From: Symsagittifera roscoffensis
Taxonomy: Eukaryota; Xenacoelomorpha; Acoela; Convolutidae
NCBI RefSeq assembly: GCF_963678635.1
Contig: NC_087065.1
Span: 50,722,452 to 50,786,451, forward strand
DNA: 64,000 nucleotides
Direction: 5' to 3'
Positions 1 through 11,419 of the stretch are shown here, piece after piece. Position 1 is the first letter of the stretch, and each line of letters starts with the position of its first letter. A program made the translations under genes and the position numbers. The notes under the pieces were generated by a model. It ran no database searches. It worked only from the letters and a program-made list of their open reading frames with translations, and was not told where the DNA came from.

Positions 1-1369
1 TTAGTATCAAATTGTCGACACTGGCGTGTAACTTGCAAACTCTTCTTCAGTCAAACCCTCAAAGAAACAAGTAAAACGAAGCTTTGTTGGACTAAATTCT
101 GACTTCAAGGAAAGATTTGTTTCAAGTAAACTGTCTGCTACTGTTATTTGTTTTCTAATGAGTGCTATAATTAGGTTCATTTGAAGTTTACTTATTAGAA
201 TAAGAAGGCAACGAGTTCACAGATTAAGCTGCCTTACAATTTTTTTATTTCCAAAAAGGGCAGTCAGGCGAAATGATTTCAACCAAGTCGTCAGCTCCGC
301 ACGAGAAACACGCCCCCAATAATAATGTTTGGGTAAATTGGTAGTTTTGAGGTTGCTTCAAAACAAAAACGCAAAAATACCATTCGAATTTGTTGTAAGG
401 CGTGGCTGTTCTAAGTTGTTCTTCGAAAAAAACTGCTTAAAGTGTCAAAATCTGCCAAAATTGTCAGCATGTGGCGGGTAGTTATTATCAAAGGGACTGT
501 AAAAGCTTTCCTGGTTTTATTGGTTCTGGTTATTTTTTCAATAAAATTGGATGGATTCGCTGAGAGTATGTTGGAATGGATATGGAATTTTTTTTATGTC
601 GCCTTAGTTACGGCTGATTTGTTTTTGATTGGAACAGTCGCTGAGATGAAACATATTTAATGACTTCCCATTTGATAGCATCTTGTTTGTACACAAAAAA
701 TGGGTTAGCATCTTGCTATCTAACTGAGTTAACGCTTGATTAGATTAGTGGTTCCGCTCGGCGATTGATCCAGTTGTATAAGTAATAAAAACTAACGGTC
801 CGAAAAATACAGACTTCGGGCTAAGTATACAGCAAGAGTAAATTGCATTTGCAGAATAAAGTTTGGAATCAACCAGCCAGGACCAAGCAAATAAGTTGTG
901 GATAGTTTGTGCACTGTGTTTGTAGCAAATCTTCCATGCTCATCAAATATATTTCTTATATCTCAAAAACAGTAATCAACCGAGGAGCAAATCTTTTCGA
1001 GTGCAGAGTGCGTGCAGTCCTGGACAAAGGGGTCAAAAGATAAAAGAAATATTTAAATATGATGAATAAAACATCAGCTGCGTTCCATATAACTTGTTTG
1101 GGGAGAGGCTGGACCAGCTTGCAAGTGTTTAGGTATCAGATTAGTCTCTTAATGAAATTTTCCATCCCCAATTCAGCCTGTTTTAAAAAGATGATAGGTG
1201 CAATGTGGAGTAGTATGTGGCTTCGTCATTTTTGGACCTCGAAACTAGCTAATGTGCTACAATAAGTATGATGTTTTATTTACACTTGCGAGAGCAATTG
1301 TCTTGTAATCGGGAAAAAGTCTAGTTGCTTATTATTGAACCTAAGTAACTTCGAGACCTTTTCCCTTTT
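1..1369. other. AT-rich non-coding flank or intron
   Basis: No exon with recognisable protein similarity was found on either strand. A short open frame at 442-660 encodes a hydrophobic peptide of 72 residues. It has no recognised family and no splice support, so it is not called. The stretch is probably upstream intron of the kinase gene, whose N-terminal exons are not visible here. Confidence 0.5.
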
Positions 1370-1440
1370 GGCCTAGAGGATTCGCGGATGCCTTTGTACC
1401 CTAAGAACAGAGGTTGTAGTCCCGGCCGGGCCTTGTTTTT
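1370..1440 (+). repeat. tRNA-like segment (possible SINE head)
   Basis: An A-box-like stretch (TGGCCTAGAGGATTCG) is followed about 35 bases later by a degenerate B-box (GGTTGTAGTCCCGG) and then a T run. The anticodon arm does not fold well, so this is not a functional tRNA gene. It is best read as an old tRNA-derived repeat head. Confidence 0.35.
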
Positions 1441-2559
1441 TTTCAGTATGCATGAAATTCTTTTTTTCCATTAAAATTGAACTGTCGAACGTTCGTTTAT
1501 CTGCTTATGTTTGTTGGCTTATTTGCCACATCGGAGAGTTTTCTTGTGCTGTCAGCAATTTTTATCGTAGATGCAAGTGTTTTTGGTTCTCCTGTAATTC
1601 TTAAATTAATACCCCTTCGTTGTATATTTTCCGTTTTCTATTTTTTTTGCTTAAAAACTTAATTCGGCCTAAATGGTGTTGGCTATTTTTTTTATCGTCT
1701 TAGTTTGTTCATTTTGGGTTGCTTCAAAGGCAAAAAGTAACATCGATTTTTTGAAAGATTACAGTTAATTGTTAAAAACTTTTTCAACACTAACTTTTTT
1801 ATATGGCTTTTTTTTGTTTTGTTTTCGGCGTCCACTCACTTGTCGGCTTTGGTGCCGCTTGGTAAATACTGAAAGATATTTGATGTTGGTGGTTGTCCTT
1901 TTCTTTTTCATTTTTTTTTTCATTTTTCCTTTCGATTTTGGTATTAGCGTCACTATTTCTATTCGCTTGTTGCAATGCTGCGCTTGCATTGATTGTAAGT
2001 GATTCGAAGCTCTGCTACGAGTCTGTTCGATACGGTATGTTGATATGGATGCTGCTGTTTTCCGAATCTTAAACCCATATTCATCTGCCAAAAAATTTAG
2101 TAAATTTCACGTATTATCAAAAATGTTTTGGACGGCTTTGATGAATTTTTTTAAAAGCTAAAATTTTCTGTGTGACTCAGAACTGTATGTTTCTGCTTAG
2201 TTCTATCAATACTCAGAGTAGTTTTTGAAAGAAGTTTTTTTATTTTGCTATTAATGGCGATTTTCATGAACCACCCTCGCGCACAAAGCTAGAAAAGTTT
2301 TCCATTCCTTTCCGGTCGGTAATACGTTTAAATCAGTAAAATTAATATTACAAAATTAATGTTTTTAACGCCCAGTAGTCTACTCAGTTTCGGTGAACAA
2401 TGAGTTAAAAATTTAATTGTTTTCACCATGAACCAGGATCTTAATTGTAAAATGCATGAACTGAAAACGAAGGGGTCAGGGATCTTTTCCGAATGGGAAT
2501 CGTTGAAAAAGTTAACAAAAAATTTAATTTGGTCTTTCATTAAAAATTAAGATATAAAA

Positions 2560-3180
2560 TGGATAGCCGGTTGCTCCGCAAATACCACCGAGTGTTCCGA
2601 CCACATTCTCAGAATGTTTTTTTTTCAAGTTAGTGCCTTTTCTTTTACTTCGTGTGATGATAGAACTATACAAACGTGTAGAAATTTAGTGAACTTGACA
2701 TAAACGATTACAATTGTCTGTAAAAAGTGAATAAACAATAAATCAAATCTTTTCAAAAAGTTTTTTAATTTTTTTTTCTATTTTTTTTGCACTGAAAGTT
2801 TAATTATTTTTGCACTGAAAGTTTAATTATTTTTGCCTATAAGTTTGTTCAAATAAGTTTTTTTTTGCCAGAAAAGCGCTATATTAGGCATCCAAAAAAT
2901 TTTATATTCTTATTTTTATTTTAAGTTATTATATTTTAGCCTAAATTGTTAATTTTCATACAACGAACGTTACTCGATCGCTTTACACGCTCGAAAATAA
3001 ACGAAAAATCAAAATTTTCAAACCGGTTTTTCTCGTCACTGGGAGTTTGAATGTCGTTCGAATCACGACTGAAATTGATTTAATATGACATATCACTCAA
3101 CCCATGATTATTTATGGTACCTTGATTTTGCGTGGAAAACAAAAAAAAACTAAAACACCTGTATACAAACTTCCTCCCCA
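2560..3180 (+). repeat. Dispersed repeat family R1, copy 1
   Basis: This AT-rich repeat contains a core reading CAACGAACGTTACTCGATCG followed by a CGCTCGAAAA stretch. It ends with a TATCACTCAACCCATGA stretch and a TTGATTTTGCGTGGAAAA stretch. The same ordered blocks recur at 45.6-46.8 kb in three tandem diverged copies. A short internal duplication of the block TTTTTGCACTGAAAG lies at 2786-2833. No coding capacity is seen. Confidence 0.6.
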
Positions 3181-3511
3181 TTTTCAATAGCCCCGAAAAT
3201 TAAGTTAGCATTTTTTTTCTAAGTGCTTACTGACAATCTAGCTCGATACGCTTGATTCATACGGCTAGCAAATCGCTTGTCTCATCGCTTATCGTTTCAA
3301 AGTTTGATATGTGCTAAAATTATATTTACCATAAAAATAGCTTGCGATTGATTATTAAATTAAGAAATAAGTTTAATCTTCTTCTTGGTGAGGTAGTAAA
3401 GGTATCAGCTAACGTAGAAAAATTACCTAACCTCTGTTCAAATGTTCCTCGGTCTACATTTTATGTTCTCAGGTAATTCGTATTTCTCAGGTAATTTTGT
3501 TTTGTTTTCAG

Positions 3512-4093
3512 CCAAGGGAGGAGAAAGTCTAGCGATCACAGAGAGAAACATGCTGGCATTAGTGAACAGTCCATTCATAGTGTGCATGACGTACGCATTC
3601 TCCACTCCGGACAAATTGTGCTTTATTCTGGATCTGATGAACGGAGGCGACCTCAGCTACCACCTGGGGTCCCACGGAGTGTTCACGGAAGAGGAGGGAC
3701 GCTTCTACGCTTGCGAAATCATCCTGGGCCTGGAGCACATGAGCTCCCGAAATATCTGCTACCGAGACCTGAAACCAGCCAACATTCTGCTAGACGAAGC
3801 AGGCCACGTGAAGATATCAGATTTGGGTCTGGCCTACGACTTCTCGAAGAAGAAGCCCTCCTCGTATGTGGGAACCCTGGGATACATGGCTCCAGAGGTG
3901 ATTCTGAAGATTCCCTACGACTCCTCAGTCGACTGGTTCTCACTCGGTTGTGTCATTTTCAAACTGGTTAAAGGCTACAGTCCCTTCAGAGGAAAGGGGC
4001 AGACGAAGAGGGAAGAGATCGAGAATGCCATCACCAACCACGACGTTGATCTGCCCAGTCCGATGAGCGACGAGTTGAAGGAGCTCCTAACAG
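3512..4093 (+). CDS. GRK2: G protein-coupled receptor kinase (GRK2/3 type), kinase-domain exon
   Basis: This exon encodes most of a GRK serine/threonine kinase domain, starting in the N-lobe just after the position of the catalytic lysine. Visible motifs are YRDLKPAN (3760-3783), the GRK-type DLG in place of DFG (3820-3828) and APE (3889-3897). The stretch [11 protein letters not shown] is typical of the beta-adrenergic receptor kinase branch. Kinases of this family phosphorylate agonist-occupied GPCRs in the cytoplasm. The acceptor is the TTTTCAG ending at 3511 (the exon begins with two bases of a codon) and the donor is CAG/GTAAAC at 4093/4094. The roughly 225 N-terminal residues (RGS-homology domain and glycine-rich loop) are not in the window, so the gene is 5'-partial. 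Exon GC content is clearly higher than in the flanking introns. Confidence 0.96.
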
Positions 4094-5199
4094 GTAAACA
4101 CGCCAACACACAAATTTCCCTCAGCTCAAGCATTATTAACGCTCGGCTAGATCGTGTTGTTCTCTTATTATCTTGTTATCAAAAAAAATTCTTGAAATTC
4201 AAAGAGCTTAAAATATGATGGGTTTTTTTTATGTGTCAGTGAGCGAAGTGAAGACGTTTTTCATTTTTTTGATGATTTTTTCTATTTTTTTTTTTAGAAA
4301 AATCATTAAAGTTTGTTCACGCTCAAATTTAAGTTTTGCGCTTTCACTTCTGGTTTTTTCTTAAGTTCAGCTCTTTCCCTTTGTTAAAGAAAGGCAATTT
4401 CCTCTTTCAGAAAAAGTTAACGGTCACGAAAATTGTAAACAATTTTTAGTTTCAAAAGTAGGTTTTAATTTCAAGATTTCAGAGTGGAATTAGAAAATAA
4501 CTTATGATCCAGTTTTTTTAGTTGGAATAATTTTTGATTAACTAAAAAAGCCAAAAGTTGTCTTTTTTGGGGTAAAATTTTGTGACTGAATTTAGCAAAA
4601 CAAATTGCACCATATTAATTCTGCTGAAATCCTAAGCAAGTTTTGTCTTCATTTTTGTAAACCTCAAATCAAGTCAACCCAATACGAGAAAAAAAGCCTT
4701 TTAAGTTTCTAGTTCCGGGTAATTTAAATGAGCACTGTATAAATGGTTAAGGATTGACCTTCTTACTTTTCAGTGATTACGTAATCCGGATTCATTCATA
4801 AAGCAATTCAAAAGTTGAAAGTTTAACGATCTATTACCTGTTAAGTGATGAACAAAGTGAGTTAGCTTCTTATGATTTCTTTTTTTTTTCAAAAAAGTCT
4901 TATTATTTGATCACGCGGTTGATTTTTTAGACTTGATTCAAATTCATTAAAAAACAAATCACGCTGCTCAATAATGAAAGTGCTATAACGGTGAATGACT
5001 GTTGTGAAAGTGGGTTTTAATTATCAAAGTTCCCAGCGGATTATAAAAATGACTTTTGAGTCCAGGTTTCTTTAGTTTTGTTTCATGACAAAAGTGACAA
5101 TCATGAAATTCGAATGTTGAAACAAAGAAAAGGCATTTTTTTCTCCAATGATGATAGATAATAACCAACACGCACGCCTAAATTACAGTAACTACACAG

Positions 5200-5530
5200 C
5201 GTGGTAGAGCGGAGTGATATATTACGAATTTACTTTTTTAAATCCAACTCGCATAAATTAGTGTTAATTTTTGTTAAGTGTTGCTGCATAGCATTGGCAG
5301 TTCAATAGAATGTTCGATGCGTATTTTAACGATGCGGAGATATAGGAGGATGCTAGAGTCGTAATCTCCAGGTTGGCAGCTCGAATCTGGGAGACGACGT
5401 GTTTGTTTCCATATTTTCAAGCTCAGTTTCGCCTTTTTTGATTTATTTTTGGGAGTTGTTGCCGCCGTTTTTTGCCTGTTTTCGAAATTCAGCTTCGCCT
5501 TTTTGTTAATATCGTTCAAAGCTGCTGCCC
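5200..5530 (+). repeat. Composite tRNA-like repeat, copy A (degenerate)
   Basis: It starts with a 5' module (TATTACGAA, a T run, CCAACTCGCA) at about 5212-5260. A tRNA-like centre (5330-5400) follows, with an A-box-like GGAGGATGCTAGAGT and a B-box-like GCAGCTCGAATCTGGG. The 3' end is a degenerate copy of the CTTCGCC hairpin tail near 5500. The same 5' and 3' modules occur in the other SINE copies around different tRNA-like centres. Confidence 0.5.
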
Positions 5531-5829
5531 GATGGGCAACAAAATGGGCCATGCTGGCACTTCTACAAGACCTCGAGAAAGGGTCAAAAGAAGAAAGGGA
5601 GAAAGAGCTCAACCATGTTCTAGTGGAAAAAAACTTACAACAAATAGGAATCGGTTAGAATAAAGTGCACACAATCGCCGCGGACCTGAAGAACCAAACA
5701 CACAAAACACAGGGTATGTTTCTGGTCTTGAACTCTTTCAGGAAACCAGAAAAGGCAACAGAACATAATTGATCGAATTCTCAGATTCCCAACCTGAATG
5801 AAACTCGGATATGAAAAGAAGACGTCATT

Positions 5830-6310
5830 ACACAAGCAAAGCTTGTGTGATATTACGAACCCACTTTTTTTCCAACCTTCCAACCTAACCAGCGATTAAG
5901 TACAGCAAATGCTAAGGATATTAACACACACTATTGTATTACAAATAGCACTTTAGCTTCAAGGTGTTATGGTTCTGTAGCGTAGAAGTAGGTAAGGAGA
6001 CCAGCAGCAAAGTAAGAGGGTTCGAACCTCAGCAGGGTCGATTGTTTTTTTTTCGTATACTAGATAAAATGCGTCCGCTCTATAAATTGAGGCATTTTAG
6101 TTGGTAAATTTGTTTTCAAATTGACTGGTACTGCTAATGCCTCATAATTGGCTTGCGTCTCTTAGCAATTATGTAGACTCATAATTGGCGTGCGTTACTT
6201 AAGAAATTTTGTAGATTCAAAGTTTTACTCATTCAGTTTTTTCCAGTAGCGTTGTCGGTCATATTTTTGCTTGTGTATGCGAAGTGCAACTTCGCCTCCG
6301 TGTTAAAATT
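5830..6310 (+). repeat. tRNA-derived SINE, family S1, most complete copy
   Basis: The tRNA-like head at 5971-6040 has an A-box-like TAGCGTAGAAGTAGG and a perfect B-box, GGGTTCGAACCTC. The body includes TCATAATTGGC motifs. The 3' end carries a stem-loop GCGAAGTGCAACTTCGC (6279-6295). Upstream, a second 7-bp-stem hairpin, CACAAGCAAAGCTTGTG (5831-5847), precedes the TATTACGAACC module. Related copies lie at 13.84, 18.05 and 20.63 kb. SINEs are transcribed by Pol III from A and B boxes and mobilised by LINE machinery. Confidence 0.75.
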
Positions 6311-7229
6311 TAGAACCTGTGAGAAACAGCAAATCAATCGGAGGACTCAAATATATATAAAATGAATCGAAGAAAAGTTCAACATCACTTTTCCGTATCA
6401 ATATTGTCGAAGAAGTTTAAAAACAAGTAAAACCAGAACTAATCACGAAAAGAAATTCAGAAAACCAACGAGAGTTTTCTAGGCAACTTACCTTGAATGC
6501 AATTTTGTGCGAAAGTTCGCGCTCGGCAACTAGCATGGCACGACATTTGCGAAGATTCCACCCTGAGGAGCATATATAAGCCAGCCTGAGGGAAAGAGAA
6601 GTAACACCTTCTGGGCTCAAATTAAAGTTTTCACGGTTTGACTTTTGATTTCTTTTGAAATTCAATACAATTCTTTTTTTCAAAGGAAGGCAAACTGCAC
6701 TATCGAACAGCGAAAGTGTTAAGGTCACAAAAAACGTGATCGACTCGACTTCTAGTTTCGGAAATATAATTTAATGACCAGGTTTCCCAAAGAAATAAAA
6801 ATTTCATTTTTTGATCTAATTTTACACTTGCACTTTTGATCCAATTTTACACACGCAAATTTTGGTGCCACTTTTGAGGCACCCTTACAACTTTTTGATA
6901 GCATGTGCTTCGACATTCGAATAGTTGTAAAGTAACACAGCTGATGCATTTTTAATTCATCAAATGAACCGGAAAAAGCTATTTAATTGAAACAACATCA
7001 CAATAATAAAAACTCGATCTCGATTTCAGTAATTTTCTGAGTCAATAAATCTCAGTTTTATGAAATGCATAATTTATACATAATGTGGCTTTATGCTTTG
7101 CGATTTGTTACATGCAAAGTTAGTGTGGATGACTTCAGTTTGTTATATTCCAAGTTATTACTTGCACAATTGAGTCTATTTGTATATGGTGCCAATTTTA
7201 CTGAATCGTATTGACAATTTACTAGCATA

Positions 7230-7440
7230 TGTAGCTGTTTTATTCGTGACTAGTGTTTGTCGGTTGTTAGGCTTGCGTGGCTCTTGATTGCAGAAAGTGG
7301 CAGATTCGAATCCTACACGTAGCCGAGTTTTGGGTAATTCGAGCCTTATTTCTACTTTTTCCGATTTCACTTGATAGAGCTTGTTTTTGGTCGTGTCCTC
7401 GCAAGTGTTTGCGAAGCGCAGCTTCGCCTCTGTGTTTCAA
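7230..7440 (+). repeat. tRNA-derived SINE, family S2, copy 1
   Basis: A good B-box, AGATTCGAATCCTACACG, lies near 7310. The head is partly degraded. The body (TAATTCGAGCCTTATTTCT, then GTCCTCGCAAGTG) matches the copy at 31.4 kb. The 3' end has a perfect 7-bp stem-loop GCGAAGCGCAGCTTCGC (7411-7427), the same tail geometry as in family S1. Confidence 0.7.
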
Positions 7441-7508
7441 ATTCTGTTAGTCTTATCAAAAAAAGTTGTCAATCATAAATATTTCTAGAAACTTGTAATT
7501 CTATTTTT

Positions 7509-7740
7509 GTTCCGACTTTCGTAACGAAAGTAACGGAATATTCGTGTCGGGGTGTTTTTTCCTTCAGAAAAATTTCGACTTCTTAATTAGCCATTTTGAC
7601 GGAATTTTGTATCATTCAACGGGCATTGTCGTCTTGAGCGTAAATTTAATTTAAAATTTTTTCACCTGTGATCATTTTTCGTAAAGTCATCGGGTTTAAA
7701 GATTGCCAATTTGGGACATTTAACGCGCGATATATTTGCC
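7509..7740 (+). repeat. Hairpin-ended repeat H, copy A (5' half)
   Basis: It begins GTTCCGACTTTCGTAACG, where CTTTCGTAACGAAAG forms a terminal hairpin. It continues with the family blocks CGGGGTG and the AACGCGCGATATAT core, then stops abruptly at the central palindrome. Only the left half of the ~480-530 bp element is present. No coding capacity is seen. Confidence 0.75.
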
Positions 7741-7902
7741 AGATGTTCACGAAACCATTTTATTTATGCTGGAATTGATACAGCACCATGTGGCGAGGAA
7801 TTATCAGCAAAGCTCTTGTGAAGCGAAAAGTATAAGTTCAGTTGAAGCAGATAAATAGTCGGTATCTAGTTTCCTTACTGTAAAGTTTTTTACAAGCTTT
7901 TT

Positions 7903-8387
7903 GTTCCGTCTTTCCTAACGAAAGTAACAGAATATTTGTGCTCGGGGTGGGTTTTTTTTCTTCAGACAATTTTCGACTTTTGAACTAGCCATTTTTGACA
8001 AAAAAATTTGCAGCATTCAAAAGGTATCGTTGTCCTGAGCAATTTGTAAAGATATTTCACCTGTGATTTTTTTTCGTAAAGTTATGGGGTTTAAAGATTG
8101 CCATTTTGGACAATTTGGGACAATTAACGCGCGATATATTTCGCGCTATTAACGCGTAAGTGGAGATATAATCCGTTTTAGAAATCGGTCCAAATTAGTT
8201 AAAAGACGCTTGTTTGCCATAATTGATTTATAACTAGAAGCGAAATCTATCTTTTTGTACTTTATATGGCATTTGGTGAGAAAAATTTTAAAAAAATCGT
8301 TTTATTTAATCAAAAATTTTTTCATAGTGGTACTGCTCCATAGACCTTAAAAGGTAGTTTGAACATTCAGGGCTTCTCCCTGATACT
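7903..8387 (+). repeat. Hairpin-ended repeat H, copy B (near full length)
   Basis: This copy has the 5' hairpin region (GTTCCGTCTTTCCTAACG), the core palindromic block CGCGCGATATATTTCGCGC, and the 3' block CTCCATAGACCTTAAAAGG. It ends near a degraded form of the CAGGGCTTCGCCCTG hairpin. No long terminal inverted repeat is present, so it is not a simple DNA-transposon MITE. A Helentron-like (rolling-circle) origin is inferred from the subterminal hairpins and from head-to-tail dimers elsewhere in the window. Confidence 0.75.
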
Positions 8388-8497
8388 AAAAAAAATAAGT
8401 CAGAATACCTGTTTACTAGCCTTCATTGACTCTTTTCCAACTGTCTGTTGGCTAGGTTTTTTCTTGACTTAGATGACTGTTCGCACTTTAATTATAG

Positions 8498-9342
8498 GTT
8501 TGCTGAAGCGAAATCCTTCAGATCGACTGGGTTGTCGGAGAGAGAAGGGGGTGGATGAGATCAAGGAGCTGCCGTTCTTCGCCTCGATAGACTGGTCACA
8601 TGTCTACCACCACAGACTTACGCCCCCCTTAATCCCACCGAGGGGAGAGGTGAATGCGGCCGATGCATTCGACATAGGCTCGTTCGACGACGAAGAGACG
8701 AAGCACATTCGGCTGGACGAGAATGACCAGAAACAGTACGAGGGATTCGCAATCACATTATCAGACAGGTGGCAGGCAGAAATCACAGAGACCGTGTTCG
8801 AGGTCATCAATCAGGACGCGGACAAGGCCGAGGCGAAGCGGGCTAGGGCCACTCGGGCTCGCAACTCGACCATCACGACTATGGAGTCAGATATCGCAGA
8901 GAAGAGTGATTGTATCATGCATGGTCTAATGCACAAGCAGGGCGGAGCGTTTGCGTCCCAGTGGCAGAAGCGATACTTTTACCTCTTTCCCAACAGACTG
9001 GAATGGCGCGGGGACGACGCGAGTAGTGACTCAAGTAAGAGTTTGAACCTGTTGCCATTTGACTCGACCACTCGTATCGAGGAGACGACCATCAAGAACT
9101 GCAAGTGCATACAGATCAAGTACACCAAAATGGGACAGGAGAAAAACTACCTGTTCAAGTGCGACTCCGAGCCAGAACATGTACAGTGGATGCAGGAAAT
9201 AAAAGCCGCTTTCACCGAAGCCACTCACAGAATCAAAACTGCCCACAAAATTCTATCTCGTGGCTTAAACAACAACGAAACTATTGACGCCTCGGTCAGT
9301 GCAGTTGCCAAAAACCTCAAACACTCCGTGTCCATAGACTGA
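8498..9342 (+). CDS. GRK2: G protein-coupled receptor kinase (GRK2/3 type), last exon with C-tail and PH domain
   Basis: This exon completes the GRK. The split glycine codon joins to LLKRNPSDRLGC (the end of the kinase large lobe). The AGC-kinase tail follows, including PPLIPPRGEVNAADAFDIG. About 8911-9225 encodes a PH domain that starts near CIMHG and contains QWQKRYFYLFPNRLEWRG, a hallmark of GRK2/3. In known GRK2/3 this PH domain binds G-beta-gamma and PIP2 and recruits the kinase to the membrane. The frame closes with TGA at 9340-9342. The visible part is about 475 residues; with the missing N-terminus the total would be close to the usual ~690. The acceptor is TTATAG ending at 8497. GRK2 and GRK3 cannot be separated, because invertebrates usually have one ortholog of both. 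Confidence 0.96.
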
Positions 9343-9945
9343 CTTCTGCTGCTGCCGCTGCTCAATACACTTTTGTTGTCGTTTAATTAGACACTCCTCC
9401 TGCTCCTCCTCCGCCACTCTTTAGCTCAACTTATTTTCTCTCTCTCTTTCTCTCTATCTCTTGATGTTTTTATTACATTCAATTGTCACCAATCAAATTC
9501 GAACTAATCGTCTCAAACACGAGATTTCAAAATGTTTCACCATTGATCTGCATACAAATCCTAATTTGGACTTTGTTAAAGGACATAAGGATGATTACAT
9601 TTTGAAAGCTCGGCTGATTCTCTAAATGAATAAAATAAATGATGGCCGATGAAACGTGTAAAATAGGTTAGCGCAATATTTACTACTACTACCCCCAGGT
9701 GCAATATAGATTTAATTTATTGATTTTAGTTGATGAGAACTCGTTGTTTGTATTTCGGTCCAGCTGTTCTCCTCTCCAAGTATTGTTGTCGTGGTTGTTT
9801 GTTGCTTCACGATGAGCGGACGGGAGAGTGCGCGCAATTTAATTTTCTGCAAATTTAATTTCGTCCAATTAAACACTTAAATTAAGCCAACTGTGGCATG
9901 TGACATAAAAAAAATAACTATGACTTGTTAACTCAATTTAATAAA
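9343..9945 (+). other. Kinase 3' UTR with poly(A) signals
   Basis: Downstream of the stop are CTG/CTC-rich and CT-repeat tracts (9345-9470). AATAAA signals lie at 9629-9634 and 9634-9639, with another at 9940-9945. Which one is used cannot be told from sequence alone. Confidence 0.6.
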
Positions 9946-10159
9946 TCTGATTATGTATTTCACATCAATGTTTATTTAAATAAAATTTCTAATGTTTTTC
10001 TATGAAACTACTGAGATGTTCGATCCCTCCTCAAGTTAAGACCATTTATTCACGAGGGAAAGGACCAACATACGAGCTGTACAACTCATCACGGCGAACC
10101 GCTGTTGTGCCCCTGCTTAAAAACTACATGCCATTTTTTGGTTATTTTTCTGGGTTGGG

Positions 10160-10265
10160 TAACGATGCCTCACCCGCAAGCATCGAGCACGGATCATGGT
10201 GGGTCTCGAACATCCGACCTTTCGATTGAGAGGCGGAGACGTAATCACTTCACCACCGCTCCCCC
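10160..10265 (-). repeat. tRNA-like repeat on the - strand
   Basis: Read on the - strand, GGAGCGGTGGTGAAGTGATT resembles the 5' half and A-box of a tRNA, and GGATGTTCGAGACCC is a good B-box. The 3' acceptor strand does not pair with the 5' end, so this is a pseudo-tRNA or SINE head rather than a working tRNA gene. Confidence 0.45.
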
Positions 10266-11415
10266 TCCTATGGCACCTGCTAAAGTCTCCCCTGTAAATA
10301 AAAACAGCAACTTATTAGCATTAGAACTTACTAGTGAAAAGTCCAATTTCGCTGCATTCTGATCGGGCAAAAATTCAATTCGCTAATTTATTGTACTTTC
10401 TCCCCCTTTTTAAAAAGAAAGGGCAGATTGTAAAGTGGATCTCGAATATTGAATTATGAAAGGTTAATCTCGATTACCACTGATGGATTGATTAGAAAAT
10501 TCAAAAGCAAGAACAAAGCGGATCATTGACTTTTTTGCTTAGAAGTAACAGACATCTGATTTAGAGCTAAGGATTTCACTGAATTTTTTGTAGCCTCGAT
10601 AAGCATAATCAATAGATTTTGCCTTTGAGTAAGATAATATCGGATTATGTCTGATGGATTCGATTCGTTCTCGTTCATTTAGTTACAGGAAGATAGAGAG
10701 GCATTGCATACACGTGAACTACTTGCTAACTTGGTGGATGCAAAAATGTGCATGCTTTCTATTCAAATATAACTAAGAGTGTGGAACTTGAGATTACGTT
10801 CTTAGTTCATATTACAAGAATTATGGAAAATAATTTGTAAACGGAATTTAAGTTTAGGCAGTTTTTACTTAGTGGCGTTAAAGGAGAAGTGTGGTGTTTC
10901 CAAAACTTTTTATCGAGTAAAACTTATGTCGTTAAACTGTAGAATAGAGAGAAGGAAGATGAAGACATCGACTTAACTAAATTCCTAGTTGGGATCAATT
11001 TGGACAGAACGTGCGCGCTAATCTCCACAAAAAGAAGAAATTTTGGAATTCTAACAATTGAATTAAAGAGCATTTTCCCGGCAAAATAACTCTGCAAATC
11101 CATAAATATCACAATTTTCGAACATACTTTATAATCGGAGACATCGGCCATAATCGTCTGAATAACTAAGCAAGCTGTCAAATGGCCAGTGTTAATCCTT
11201 GAGACAAATTGTTCTTTTTTACGGTCAGCCTAAACCAAGGCTGAACAGAATTAGAACCAAAAAAAGTGTTAAAATAGGATGTAACCCCTTTTGTAGTATA
11301 TTAATACATGGGTATCTGGGGGACTCTAACCTACGCCGGAGTAGTCTTCTGCTCGACCATCTGTTCTTATATGCAGTTATTTTTGGTCCAATGAATTAAA
11401 AGGCTTGTCTAATTA
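10266..11415. other. Intergenic, nothing recognisable
   Basis: This is AT-rich sequence. Short open frames on both strands show no recognised domain. Confidence 0.5.
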
Positions 11416-11419
11416 GAAG

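Larger units (their letters stand above)
4094..8497 (+). other. Kinase-gene intron with SINEs and hairpin-ended repeats
   Basis: This 4.4 kb intron is bounded by GT at 4094 and AG at 8496-8497, and a glycine codon is split across it. It contains three tRNA-like repeat copies (about 5.2, 5.9 and 7.3 kb) and two copies of the hairpin-ended repeat (7.5 and 7.9 kb). 4,094-5,190 and 6,320-7,225 show only AT-rich sequence with nothing recognisable. Confidence 0.85.

Noticed and set aside
442-660. 72-residue hydrophobic open frame upstream of the kinase exon
   Set aside because: No homology recognised, no splice or promoter support, and such frames are expected by chance in T-rich DNA.
1765-2091. 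108-residue - strand Lys-rich frame
   Set aside because: Low-complexity lysine runs come from T-rich DNA on the + strand; no domain is present.
3582-3971. Overlapping open frames inside the kinase exon
   Set aside because: They are out-of-frame shadows of the clearly conserved kinase coding sequence.
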